From Thermaerobacter sp. FW80 (GTDB lineage Bacteria > Bacillota > Sulfobacillia > Thermaerobacterales > Thermaerobacteraceae): a stretch of 64,000 nt of DNA. The first letter of the stretch is position 1. Every line of letters begins with the position of its first letter. Where the stretch lies: NCBI RefSeq assembly GCF_004634385.1, contig NZ_CP037895.1, forward strand, positions 1,091,245 through 1,155,244, read 5' to 3'. Shown here piece after piece: positions 28,027-35,847 of this stretch. A program made the translations under genes and the position numbers. The notes beneath the pieces are model-generated. The model had not been told where the DNA came from, did not search any database, and was given only the letters and a program-made list of their open reading frames with translations.

Positions 28027-29406
28027 CTAGTCCGACACGCCCCGGATGGCGTTCATGGCCTGGCGAGCGGCCACCAGCACCGGATCCCACACGGGCGCGA
28101 AGGGGGGCGCGTAGGCCAGGTCCAGTTCGTAGAGCTGGTCCACCGTCATGCCTGCATGTAGGGCCGCCACCAGCGTGTCGATGCGCAAGACGGCATCGAC
28201 CGGTCCCGCCATCTGGGCGCCCAGCAGGCGGCCGTCAGGCCCGTGGACCAGCCGTACGTGCAGCTTGCCGGCACCGGGGTAGTAGTGGGCGCGGGAGCCG
28301 TGGCGGATCGTGGTGGCCGCGGCGTCCAGGCCCGCCAGTGCGGCCTCGCGGGCGGTCAGGCCCGTCCGGGCGACGCCCAGGTCGAATACCTTGACGATGG
28401 CCGTACCCAGTACCCCGGGGAAGCGGGCGTGGCCGCCGGCGGCGTTCTCGCCGGCCACGCGCCCCTGCTTGTTGGCGGTGGTGCCGAGGGGAATGTAGGC
28501 GCGCCGGCCGCTGACGCGGTGGATGGTGTCGGCGCAGTCGCCGGCGGCATAGACCGCCGGGTGCGACGTGCGCATGAACTCGTCCACCTTGATCGCCCGC
28601 CCGGCACCCAGCTCGATGCCGGCCGCCTCGGCCAGCTCGGAATTGGGCCGCACGCCCACGGCCACCAGGACCAGATCGGCCGGCAGGGTGCGGGCGTCGG
28701 TGTCGAGCGCCCGCACGCGGTCACCGTCGCCCAGCACGGCCCGTGCCCCCTCGCCCAGATACAGCGCCACACCGTGGCGGCGCAATTCATCGTGGACCAG
28801 CTCGGCCATCTCCGGGTCCAGGTTGGGCATGACCTGGGGGAGGCGCTCGACGATGGCGACCTCCATCCCGACGGTGACCAGGGCCTCGGCCATTTCAAGC
28901 CCGATGTAGCCGCCGCCGATGACGACCGCCTTGCGTCGCCCCTGGGCCACCAGGGTCCGGGCGTGCTCGCGGACGGCGATGCCGTCCTCGACCAGCCGGA
29001 GGGAATGGACACCCTTCAGGTCGAGGCCGGGGATGGGCGGCTCGACGGGCCGGGCGCCCGTGGCCAAGATCAAGCTGTCGAACTCCACCTGCCGCTGGCG
29101 CCCGGTCACGAGGTCGCGTACCTCCAGGTAGTGTTCGTCCGGATGAATGGCCGTGACCTCGTGCTGGACGTGAACGGCGATGTTGCGTTTCTGGCGGAAG
29201 AACTCCGGCGTGTAGACCACCAGCTCGCCGGGTTCGCGGATCAGGCCGCCGACGAAGTAGGGCAAGCCGCAAGACCCGTACGAGACGAAGCCGCTGCGCT
29301 CGAACACCTCGATCTCCAGGTCAGGATCGAGGCGACGCGCCCGGGAGGCGGCGCTCATGCCGGCCGCGACGCCCCCGACCACCACCAGGCGCTTTCTCCG
29401 GGACAT
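28027..29406 (-). CDS. CoA-disulfide / CoA-persulfide reductase (pyridine nucleotide-disulfide oxidoreductase)
   Basis: A 459-residue FAD- and NAD(P)H-dependent enzyme of the single-cysteine CoADR/Npsr group, which reduces CoA disulfide and, in several bacteria, CoA persulfide or polysulfide. Landmarks are the FAD-binding VVVGGVAAGMSAASRAR, the active-site SYGSCGLPYFVGG with Cys46, the NAD(P)H-binding VVIGGGYIGLEMAE, and the FAD-contacting VYAAGDCAD. The C-terminal dimer domain ends in DLAYAPPFAPVWDPV, whose conserved tyrosine assists catalysis in relatives. ATG 29406 follows AGGAGATGG. The neighbours (DUF302, ArsR, rhodaneses, persulfide dioxygenase) favour persulfide as substrate. Confidence 0.9.
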   Translation of the reverse strand: MSRRKRLVVVGGVAAGMSAASRARRLDPDLEIEVFERSGFVSYGSCGLPYFVGGLIREPGELVVYTPEFFRQKRNIAVHVQHEVTAIHPDEHYLEVRDLVTGRQRQVEFDSLILATGARPVEPPIPGLDLKGVHSLRLVEDGIAVREHARTLVAQGRRKAVVIGGGYIGLEMAEALVTVGMEVAIVERLPQVMPNLDPEMAELVHDELRRHGVALYLGEGARAVLGDGDRVRALDTDARTLPADLVLVAVGVRPNSELAEAAGIELGAGRAIKVDEFMRTSHPAVYAAGDCADTIHRVSGRRAYIPLGTTANKQGRVAGENAAGGHARFPGVLGTAIVKVFDLGVARTGLTAREAALAGLDAAATTIRHGSRAHYYPGAGKLHVRLVHGPDGRLLGAQMAGPVDAVLRIDTLVAALHAGMTVDQLYELDLAYAPPFAPVWDPVLVAARQAMNAIRGVSD

Positions 29407-29513
29407 GGTCCACCATCTCCTGTGGGCTCGGGGCGGCGGATACGCTGGGCCGCTCGCCCCGCATCGGTCCCCACCGGCGCGGCCTGGCCGCCCCGGAAAA
29501 GGATGCGGCGGCC

Positions 29514-29915
29514 TCAGCGAGCCGCCGCATCCACCGCCGCGCGCAGCTCCTGTTCCACCTCGTTGGCCAGGTCCCGAAGCCGCTCGTCGTCCAGCAGCCC
29601 GATCAACGTCTGCGGGCGCAGCAGGCCGATCTTCGTGCGGTTGCCGTCGTTGCGGTCGGCGTACACCACGATCTTGCAAGGCAGCAGGTAACCGACCTTC
29701 TGATCGGTCTCCAGGGCCTGCTTGGCCTTGGCAGGGTTGCAGACCTCGAAGATGTGGAAGTCGGGTTCCAGGTGGAAGCCCTTCTCCCGCAGCTTCTCGT
29801 TGACGTGCAGGTGCCAGAGGGCGCTGAACTTGCGCTCGGCCAGCGCGGATTGCAGCGCTTGGATGGCCTCGTCCACCGGCTTGTCCGTAGCCACCGTGTA
29901 GTCAAGCTCTGCCAT
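29514..29915 (-). CDS. DUF302-domain protein
   Basis: A 133-residue cytosolic protein of the DUF302 fold. It has the typical early segment DYTVATDKPVDEAIQALQSAL and the central HIFEVCNPAKAKQALETDQKVGYLLPCKIVVY, ending in the short acidic helix that closes the domain. No enzymatic activity is established for the family. These proteins are frequent neighbours of sulfur-transfer and sulfur-oxidation genes. The two cysteines (in EVCNP and LLPCK) are family features. It lies between the ArsR regulator and the CoA-disulfide reductase in one operon. Confidence 0.85.
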   Translation of the reverse strand: MAELDYTVATDKPVDEAIQALQSALAERKFSALWHLHVNEKLREKGFHLEPDFHIFEVCNPAKAKQALETDQKVGYLLPCKIVVYADRNDGNRTKIGLLRPQTLIGLLDDERLRDLANEVEQELRAAVDAAAR

Positions 29916-29960
29916 CGAGGATCCCTCCCCCGCGTCCCCGTCTGCGTAGGATTCGCCTCG

Positions 29961-30326
29961 TCACGGCCGCTCGTGCGGTGGATTGGCGTCGCTCTCGGCG
30001 GCCAACCTCGCGTTGCGCCGGAGGTGGTCCAACAGCACTTGGCGCACCGCCTGACACGCCTCCAGGATTTCGCGCGACGCGAGTCGGTAATACACGTTGA
30101 GCCCTTCCTTGCGGGACGCGACCAGGCCGTACTGGCGCATGAGGGCCAGGTGCTGCGACAGGTTGGCCGTGGTGGTGTCCACGGCGCGGGCCAGCTCACC
30201 GGCGGTCATCTCTCCACGGGCCAGGGTGTACAGGATCTCCAGCCGTTTGGGGCTGGCCAGCACGTGGCAAAGGCGCGCCTGGAGTTCCAGCAATTGCCTC
30301 TCCGTGTCCGTCCATTCGGATGTCAT
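29961..30326 (-). CDS. ArsR/SmtB-family winged-helix repressor
   Basis: A 121-residue repressor with the ArsR fold: LASPKRLEILYTL, the recognition helix-turn-helix TAGELARAVDTTTANLSQHLAL, and the beta-wing GLVASRKEGLNVYYRL. Two cysteines remain, Cys20 just before the helix-turn-helix core and Cys91 in the C-terminal helix (ILEACQAV). A pair of distant cysteines is what sulfide/persulfide-sensing ArsR proteins (SqrR, BigR) use, although the positions differ here, so sensing of sulfane sulfur is inference. ATG 30326 is the likely start; the frame is open to 30359. It is divergent from the rhodanese gene and probably controls both directions. Confidence 0.85.
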   Translation of the reverse strand: MTSEWTDTERQLLELQARLCHVLASPKRLEILYTLARGEMTAGELARAVDTTTANLSQHLALMRQYGLVASRKEGLNVYYRLASREILEACQAVRQVLLDHLRRNARLAAESDANPPHERP

Positions 30327-30369
30327 CGGCGACCACTTCCCCATTCCCCGAGCCAGCATCGCTAATTAT

Positions 30370-30382
30370 TTTCTTAATCACT
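30370..30382. promoter_or_regulatory. AT-rich operator candidate A of the ArsR-type regulator
   Basis: TTTCTTAATCACT lies in a 30-base AT-rich island (about 30360-30390) just upstream of the regulator gene, in otherwise GC-rich DNA. It shares 10 of 13 positions with site B at 30575-30587. This probably holds the regulator's own promoter and binding site. Confidence 0.5.
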
Positions 30383-30525
30383 TCAACTATCGTCCTCCCC
30401 GGGGAGCGGTGTCAAGCCCATGGATCCTGTGAATCGGCTTGGCGGTGCACGCCTGCGGGGTCGGTCCCCGGTGCCTGCCCGGACCACGTGCGGTTCCGCC
30501 GGCACCTGGCGCTTCGTCCCAGGGG

Positions 30526-30554
30526 TTGCGCGATGAGAGGACGCCCGCTATACT
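30526..30554 (+). promoter_or_regulatory. Promoter of the rhodanese / sulfur gene series
   Basis: The -35-like TTGCGC (30526-30531) and the good -10 TATACT (30549-30554) are separated by exactly 17 bases. This is the only promoter-like pair between the two divergent operons on the plus strand. Confidence 0.55.
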
Positions 30555-30574
30555 TACCCTCAGATTTTCAGTAG

Positions 30575-30587
30575 TTGCTTAAATACT
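30575..30587. promoter_or_regulatory. Operator candidate B, inside the inverted repeat CAGTA...TACTG
   Basis: TTGCTTAAATACT lies 20-30 bases downstream of the -10 box. It is part of an imperfect 20-base inverted repeat (30569-30588) with arms CAGTA and TACTG. Its similarity to site A and its place after the promoter suit a repressor that blocks transcription. Confidence 0.5.
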
Positions 30588-30681
30588 GTTCCGGCCAGTC
30601 CTTGCCGAGCCGGTGCCGTCCGGGATCGATGGGCGACGCCGGCTCGGCGGCAGATCGCGGCCGAGGAGGGGCGCCATCCCG

Positions 30682-31017
30682 ATGGGGAGTGGGTTTCCAG
30701 ATGTCGTCACCCCTGACGAGCTACGCCGGCGACTTGAAGCCGGTGACGCCCCGTTGATCATCGACGTCCGCGAGCCCGACGAGTACGCCCGCGGGCACAT
30801 CCCAGGGGCACGGCTCCTGCCCTTGGGCGAGGTGCTCGCGCGGTCCCGCGACTTGCCGACCGACCAGGAGATCATCCTCGTCTGCCGCAGTGGCAACCGT
30901 TCCGGACTCGCCCAGGAATGGCTGAAGGCGAAGGGCTTCCGCAACGTCCGCAACCTGGCGGGCGGCATGCAACGGTGGAAGGGTCCGGTGGAATACGGCT
31001 CCGGCCAGGGACGGTGA
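30682..31017 (+). CDS. Single-domain rhodanese (sulfurtransferase)
   Basis: A 111-residue rhodanese that would carry sulfane sulfur as a cysteine persulfide. The domain covers the whole protein: IIDVREPDEYARGHIPGA, then the catalytic Cys68 in LVCRSGNRSG, and the C-terminal NLAGGMQRW. ATG 30682 is chosen; GGAGGGG lies 13 bases upstream, slightly far. It opens the plus-strand sulfur series and is 15 bases upstream of the rhodanese-dioxygenase fusion, so the two are likely co-transcribed from the promoter at 30526. Confidence 0.9.
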   Translation: MGSGFPDVVTPDELRRRLEAGDAPLIIDVREPDEYARGHIPGARLLPLGEVLARSRDLPTDQEIILVCRSGNRSGLAQEWLKAKGFRNVRNLAGGMQRWKGPVEYGSGQGR

Positions 31018-31032
31018 GGGGAGGGACAAGCG

Positions 31033-32181
31033 GTGGACGCGAGGACGCGGACGCCTGGGGAGATCGACGCCGGTGAGCTCAAGCGGATGCTGGACCGGGG
31101 CGAGACCCCGTTCGTGATCGATCTCCGCAATGACGAGGAGTTTCGCCGCTGGCGGATCGAAGGCCGCCAGCCCCTGCAGGTGATCCACGTGCCGTACTAC
31201 GAGATCCTGGCCGAGGCCGAGGAAGACGATCTCACCGCATCCGCCAAGGCCTACGCGCGCCGGCACTGGGTGGACGACCTGCCCCGGGAAGGGCGGATCG
31301 TGGTCGTGTGCGCCCACGGCGGCACCTCCGGGTATGTGGCCCAGGGGCTCCGCGAGCTGGGCTATGATGCCGTCAGCTTGCGCGGCGGCATGGTCGCCTG
31401 GGGCGACCATTGCGAATTCGTCCCCGTGGTGGAGGAAGAGGGCCTTGCCGTTTATCAGGTCAACCGCCCTGCCCGCGGCTGCCTGAGCTATCTGGTGGCC
31501 TCGGAGGGGGAGGCGGTGATCATCGACCCGCTGCGCCACGCCGAGCGCTACCTGGAGTTCGTGCGCCGGCACGGCATGACCATCACCCGGGTCCTGGACA
31601 CCCACGCCCACGCCGACCACATCAGCAGCGGCGCCGAACTGGCAGAACGACTGGGCGTGCCCTATCACCTGCACCCCTACGACGCCATTCACCCCATGGA
31701 CGTGTTGCCCGCGACCTTCCGCTACCAGCCGGTGTACGACGGGCAGGAGTTCCGTGTGGGCCGTGCCACCTTGCGTGCAATCCACGTGCCCGGGCACACC
31801 CTGGGACAGGTGGTCTACCTGCTGGACGGTCGCTACCTGTTCAGCGGTGACACCATCTTCGTCGAGTCCATCGCCCGCCCGGACCTGGGTGGCCGGGCCG
31901 AGACCTGGACGCCCCTGTATTACCGGTCCCTCCTGCGGCTGATGGAACTGCCCGACTCCACGCTGGTTCTTCCCGGACACTTCAGCCGGCCGCAGGAGGC
32001 CGACGCCCGCGGCCGCGTCGCCGCTCGGCTCGGGGACCTCAAGCGGTCCAACGAGGGACTGCAGGCCCTGGTGGCCGGCGAACGCGCCTTCGTCGACTTC
32101 ATCATGGCCCGTTTGCCGGAATTCCCGCAGCAATACGTGGACATCAAGCGGGTCAACGGTCAAGTCCCGAACTGTCTGTAA
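31033..32181 (+). CDS. Rhodanese / ETHE1-like persulfide dioxygenase fusion, 3' end cut by an IS
   Basis: The protein joins an N-terminal rhodanese domain (about 10-125, Cys in VVVCAHGGTSGYV) to a metallo-beta-lactamase persulfide dioxygenase domain (DTHAHADHISSG, HVPGHTLGQ, FSGDTIF, LPGHF). Such fusions oxidise glutathione- or CoA-type persulfides to sulfite; in CstB-type proteins the domain order is reversed. An IS256-type element begins at 32158, after codon 375, so the last seven residues (GQVPNCL) are read from the element. The missing 28 codons are found intact beyond it at 33593-33679. All catalytic motifs are upstream of the break, so the shortened protein may still work. Confidence 0.87.
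   Translation: MDARTRTPGEIDAGELKRMLDRGETPFVIDLRNDEEFRRWRIEGRQPLQVIHVPYYEILAEAEEDDLTASAKAYARRHWVDDLPREGRIVVVCAHGGTSGYVAQGLRELGYDAVSLRGGMVAWGDHCEFVPVVEEEGLAVYQVNRPARGCLSYLVASEGEAVIIDPLRHAERYLEFVRRHGMTITRVLDTHAHADHISSGAELAERLGVPYHLHPYDAIHPMDVLPATFRYQPVYDGQEFRVGRATLRAIHVPGHTLGQVVYLLDGRYLFSGDTIFVESIARPDLGGRAETWTPLYYRSLLRLMELPDSTLVLPGHFSRPQEADARGRVAARLGDLKRSNEGLQALVAGERAFVDFIMARLPEFPQQYVDIKRVNGQVPNCL
32149..32157 (+). repeat. Left target-site duplication CGGGTCAAC of the IS256-type element
   Basis: The same nine bases occur at 33584-33592 on the other side of the element. Removing the element with one copy restores the reading frame of the persulfide dioxygenase gene exactly. Confidence 0.9.
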
Positions 32182-33583
32182 AAGCGGTCTGGGTCATGCC
32201 ACGGTGGCAGCGGGTGAAACCTCTTTCTGCGCCGCTCTTTGCCGTTGCCGCTCCTCGATGTAGCGCTCCAGCTGCTTTCGTTCGTGCTCGCTGAACTGCA
32301 CCCGCCGCCAGCGCTCACTCGCCCGCCACAGCACGGCGAAGACTAGCTTCAGGCACTCCCGCTCGCTCCGAAACCGCGGGATCACCTTGGCGCGCCGCCG
32401 CTCCTCCTCGAAGCTGCGCTCCACCAGGTTGGTGGTCCGGACATGCTTGCGGTGGGCGGCGGGTAGCCGCAGGTGCGCCAGGCTCGCTTCCAGGTCCTCC
32501 TGCAGGCTCCGCATGGCCGAGGGATACTCCCGCCCGAACCGCTCCACCACCTCGGCCACCAGCCGCCGGCCCTGCTCGATATCCGGTGCGTCCCGGATCG
32601 CCTCCAGGTAGGGCTTGAGCACGGGCCGCGCCTCCTCCGGCACCTTGTCCAGCACGTTCCGCATCTTGTGCACCCAGCAGCGGATGCGCTCCGCCTCCGG
32701 CCACATGGCTTCCACCGCCTGGATCAGCCCCGGCGCCCCGTCCGTCGTCACCGTCAGCGGCGTCTTCAGCCCCCGGCGCACCAGATCCCGGAAGTGCTCC
32801 AGCCAGTCCTCGTAGCGCTCCTTGTTGCCCAGGCTCAGGTGCACCAGCACCTTGCTGCCGTCGCTCAAGATGGCCCAGGTGACCAGGATGCCCTCACGGC
32901 AGCCCGCCTGCCGGCGCAGCGACTCGTAGATGGCGTCGGCGAACAGGTACACCACGTCGAGGCCTGACAGGTCCCGCTGGGCAAAGGCCTCGAACTCCTC
33001 GTGGAGCGCCTCGGTGATCCGGCTCACGGTGGACCGGCTCAAAAGCGGCGCTTCGCTGCCCGCCAGCTCCGCCAGCGCATCCTCGATGTCCCGGCTAGAG
33101 AGGCCCCGGGCGTACATCTCCACCACCAGGCGCTCCAGCACGTCCGTCCGCCGCTTGAGGGCCCTCCACAGCGTGGGCTGGCACAGTCCCTCCATGCCCC
33201 GCACCTGGGGGACGTCGATCTCGAGCCGCCCCTCGGCGCAACGCAGCGTCCGCGGCTTGTAGCCGTTGCGGGCGCCTTCCTGGCCAGGCTCGCGCCGCTC
33301 GTAGCGTCCGCGCCCCAAAAGCTCCGTGACCTCTGCCTCCAGCAGCTCCTGGATGAGCTTGCGGGCGCCCAGGCGGACGAGGGCATGGGTCAGGTCCTCG
33401 ACCTCAGTACCCTCCCGGGCCTGCGCGGCCAGCTGCCGGGCCAGCTCCGCCAACTGCTGGCTGGGTGGTATCCTGGACATAGGTCTGGGTCCTCCTCGGT
33501 GTGCCCCAGCTGGGGCGAGTTTTCCGACGCCACCGATGGTAGCCCAGACCGCTTCGCGTTTACAGACAGTTTAGGACGTCACC
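32158..33583 (-). mobile_element. IS256-family insertion sequence
   Basis: A 1426-bp element with terminal inverted repeats of about 28 bp. Each end reads inward as GGT(C/G)A(A/C)GTCC, two variable bases, then AACTGTCTGTAAA, one variable base and GC. It is flanked by the 9-bp direct repeat CGGGTCAAC. The single transposase gene runs opposite to the interrupted gene. Intact ends, an intact transposase and a perfect duplication point to a fairly recent insertion. Confidence 0.93.
32194..33480 (-). CDS. IS256-family (mutator-type) transposase
   Basis: A 428-residue DDE transposase of the mutator class. The catalytic environment is visible: the first Asp in YLFADAIYESLR, the second in TVTTDGAPGLI, the conserved IRCWVHKMRNVLDKVP, and the Glu in TNLVERSFEEERRRAKVIPRF. 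The length is typical and the frame is intact. The gene is on the minus strand within the element at 32158-33583. Confidence 0.95.
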   Translation of the reverse strand: MSRIPPSQQLAELARQLAAQAREGTEVEDLTHALVRLGARKLIQELLEAEVTELLGRGRYERREPGQEGARNGYKPRTLRCAEGRLEIDVPQVRGMEGLCQPTLWRALKRRTDVLERLVVEMYARGLSSRDIEDALAELAGSEAPLLSRSTVSRITEALHEEFEAFAQRDLSGLDVVYLFADAIYESLRRQAGCREGILVTWAILSDGSKVLVHLSLGNKERYEDWLEHFRDLVRRGLKTPLTVTTDGAPGLIQAVEAMWPEAERIRCWVHKMRNVLDKVPEEARPVLKPYLEAIRDAPDIEQGRRLVAEVVERFGREYPSAMRSLQEDLEASLAHLRLPAAHRKHVRTTNLVERSFEEERRRAKVIPRFRSERECLKLVFAVLWRASERWRRVQFSEHERKQLERYIEERQRQRAAQKEVSPAATVA

Positions 33584-33592
33584 CGGGTCAAC

Positions 33593-33679
33593 CTCGGTTT
33601 GCTGCGTCCGAGCGAGGATGAGGCATCCGAGCTGGAGCTGGGGCGCAACGTGTGTGCCCTGGCCGAACAAGCCGCCTGA
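33593..33679 (+). pseudogene. Detached 3' end of the persulfide dioxygenase gene
   Basis: These 29 codons, read directly after the right copy of CGGGTCAAC, encode LGLLRPSEDEASELELG... and end in CALAEQAA and TGA. They complete the interrupted gene at 31033 to a 403-residue protein. They have no start signal of their own. The TusA-rhodanese gene starts 20 bases later, so the original genes were tightly linked. Confidence 0.85.
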
Positions 33680-33699
33680 AGACAGCAGGGGGGTCGCCG

Positions 33700-34308
33700 A
33701 TGAGCACCACGTTCAAGCCCAATGCCACCATCGATGCGCGCGGTCTGTCCTGTCCGTTGCCCATCGTCCGGGCGCGCAAGGCCATGGACGCCCTGCAGGT
33801 CGGGGAGGTCCTCGAGGTGCTGGCCACCGACCGGGGCGCGCCGGCCGATTTCCGCGGCTGGTGCGAGCAGACGGAGCACAAGTTCCTCGGTGTGGTCGAG
33901 GACGAGGGCTTCTTCCGCTTGTACGTCAAGAAGCTGGTGCCCGAGACCAAGGAGAAGGGTCCCCTCTTTCCCCGGGAGATCCGCAACGAGGAACTGGCCC
34001 GGCGCCTGGAGGCTGGCGAGGCGCCGATCGTGCTGGACGTGCGGGAGCCCGAGGAGTACGAGGCCGGCCACATCCCCGGTGCCCTCTCCGTACCCATCGA
34101 GTCGCTGGTCGACTTCACCGACCGGCTCGACCGGACTGCCGAGATCGCCGTGGTCTGCCGCAGCGGCCGCCGCAGCGCCTACGCCTGCCGCATTCTGGAA
34201 CAGGCCGGCTTCGAGAAGGTGGTCAACGTGGTGCCGGGCATGTCCGCCTGGTCGGGGCCGGTCGAGCGCGGCCGCGCCGAGGACGCCCCGTCATCGACAG
34301 CGTCCTGA
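33700..34308 (+). CDS. TusA-rhodanese fusion sulfur carrier
   Basis: A 202-residue fusion. The N-terminal TusA domain (about 8-80) has the sulfur-carrier cysteine Cys18 in ARGLSCPLPIVRARKAMD. A linker with many Lys/Glu follows, then a rhodanese domain (about 98-190) with VLDVREPEEYEAGHIPGA, the catalytic VVCRSGRRSAYACR and VVPGMSAW. Having both in one chain would let sulfane sulfur pass directly from rhodanese to TusA. The ATG is preceded by AGGGGGG. It sits just after the remains of the dioxygenase gene; the IS at 32158 would separate it from the upstream promoter unless the element supplies one. Confidence 0.9.
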   Translation: MSTTFKPNATIDARGLSCPLPIVRARKAMDALQVGEVLEVLATDRGAPADFRGWCEQTEHKFLGVVEDEGFFRLYVKKLVPETKEKGPLFPREIRNEELARRLEAGEAPIVLDVREPEEYEAGHIPGALSVPIESLVDFTDRLDRTAEIAVVCRSGRRSAYACRILEQAGFEKVVNVVPGMSAWSGPVERGRAEDAPSSTAS

Positions 34309-34398
34309 CGTCTGGGTTGGCAAAGCGCCCCGCACCTCGGGTAGCCCAAGCACCGCAAGGCTGCACGGTTTGACGAAAGCGCAAAGGAGGGGCCTTCC

Positions 34399-34797
34399 AT
34401 GTCCGCTCGTCGCGTCGCCATCATCGCCAGCCACGGCAACATCGACGACGCGTACAAGGTGCTGAACATCGCCACGGCAGCCGCCGCCATGGGGGCGGAG
34501 GTCCAGGTTTTCTTCACCTTCGACGGCTTGAAGATCATCCATAAGGAAGCGAATCGGCAGTTGCCGGTGCCCGAGCACCTGCAGCCGGCGCTGGAGGGCT
34601 TCAAGAAGCACAACGTGCCTTCGGTGCCTGAGCTGCTGGAGATTGCCAAGGAATCGGGCGTCAAGCTGATCGGCTGCCAGATGACCATGGATGTCATGGG
34701 CATCGGCCTCGACCAGCTGGTGGACGGGGTCGAGCCTGGTGGCGCGGCCACCTTCCTGGCCTTCGCGGCCGAGGCCGACGTCAACGTCACCTTTTGA
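34399..34797 (+). CDS. DsrE/DsrF-like (DsrE2-type) sulfur-relay protein
   Basis: A 132-residue protein of the DsrE superfamily. It has an N-terminal VAIIASHGNIDDAYKVLNIA, a central FFTFDGLKIIHK and the conserved cysteine in LIGCQMTMDVMGI. In sulfur-oxidising microbes DsrE-type proteins bind sulfur on this cysteine and exchange it with TusA and rhodanese, which are encoded directly upstream here. The ATG follows AAAGGAGGGG. It is probably soluble, although some DsrE2 relatives are membrane-associated. Confidence 0.85.
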   Translation: MSARRVAIIASHGNIDDAYKVLNIATAAAAMGAEVQVFFTFDGLKIIHKEANRQLPVPEHLQPALEGFKKHNVPSVPELLEIAKESGVKLIGCQMTMDVMGIGLDQLVDGVEPGGAATFLAFAAEADVNVTF

Positions 34798-34808
34798 GCG
34801 CTGGGAGC

Positions 34809-34836
34809 GGGCGCCCGGGTCCGAACCCGGGCGCCC
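34809..34836 (+). terminator. Stem-loop after the DsrE-like gene
   Basis: A perfect 12-bp stem GGGCGCCCGGGT/ACCCGGGCGCCC with a CCGA loop begins 11 bases after the stop codon. No U-tract follows, so it may attenuate or stabilise the transcript without stopping it. Confidence 0.5.
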
Positions 34837-34919
34837 GGTGCACCCCGCGGCCATGTGCGGGAACGGGGCGCTTGAGGCATCCGCGGACGTGAGACAAGAC
34901 ATGGGGGAGGAAGGCCCAG

Positions 34920-35693
34920 ATGAGCGCCCTGCTCTTCCTGATCGGCCTGGCCGGCGGGTTCTTCTCGGGATTGCTGGGACTCGGCGGGGCGATCCTCATG
35001 GTTCCGCTGCTCCTGTTCGTCCCGCCGCTGTTCGGCTTCCCGGCCCTGGACATGAAGCAGGTGGCCGCCATCACCATCGTGCAGGTGTTCTTCGCGGCGC
35101 TGTCCGGCATGGTGGTCCACTGGCGCAACCGGTTCGTCCACAAGGACCTGGTCCTGACCATGGGAGGAGCCAGCGCCCTTGGCGCCCTGGCGGGCGGCCT
35201 GCTGTCCGACCTGGTGAACGCCCGCGCGTTGCTCCTTCTCTTCGCCAGCATCGCCACGCTGGCGGGCGTGCTGATGTTCCTGCCCCGCCGGGAGGGAGAT
35301 CCGGACGCGACGGCGGACCAAGTCCGCTTCCATCGGCCGCTGGCCGTGGCCATCGCCCTGGCGGTGGGGTTGGTGGGCGGGCTCGTCGGGGCGCCGGGCG
35401 CCTTCATCTACGTGCCTCTCATGATGTACGTGCTCAAGATCCCGACGCGGGTCACCCTGGGCTCGACCCTGGCCATCGTCCTCTTCACCGCCGCCTTCGG
35501 CATGGCGGGCAAGGTGGCGACGGGGCAGGTCGACTGGCCGCTGGCGCTGGCGCTGGTGCTGGGTTCGGTCCCCGGCGCCCAGGTGGGGGGGTACCTATCG
35601 AAACGGGTCCGGGCCGGTGCGCTGCGCTGGATGGTCGCCATGGTGGTCTGGGGATCCGTCGTGCAAATGTGGCGCCAGGCCCTCGGCGGGTAA
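34920..35693 (+). CDS. TauE/SafE-family sulfite/sulfonate exporter
   Basis: A 257-residue integral membrane protein with about eight hydrophobic segments and the duplicated TauE pattern, seen in GGFFSGLLGLGGAILMVPLL near the N-terminus and GLVGGLVGAPGAFIYVPLM in the second half. Family members move sulfite, sulfoacetate or related anions outwards. Here it follows a dioxygenase that would produce sulfite, so export of sulfite is a natural reading. ATG 34920 has GGGGGAGGAAGG upstream. Confidence 0.87.
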   Translation: MSALLFLIGLAGGFFSGLLGLGGAILMVPLLLFVPPLFGFPALDMKQVAAITIVQVFFAALSGMVVHWRNRFVHKDLVLTMGGASALGALAGGLLSDLVNARALLLLFASIATLAGVLMFLPRREGDPDATADQVRFHRPLAVAIALAVGLVGGLVGAPGAFIYVPLMMYVLKIPTRVTLGSTLAIVLFTAAFGMAGKVATGQVDWPLALALVLGSVPGAQVGGYLSKRVRAGALRWMVAMVVWGSVVQMWRQALGG

Positions 35694-35847
35694 GAAGGAC
35701 GTGTCGGCCCATGGGGATCTGATCGATGTGGACATCCGATGCCGCGGTGGCCGGTCGCCTGCGGGCCGAGGATACCGTCGACGGCCTGTTCGTCCAAGGC
35801 GCGAGTCCTCCGCGGCAGCGTCGTGCCTTGAAGGAGGTCCGTCCATC

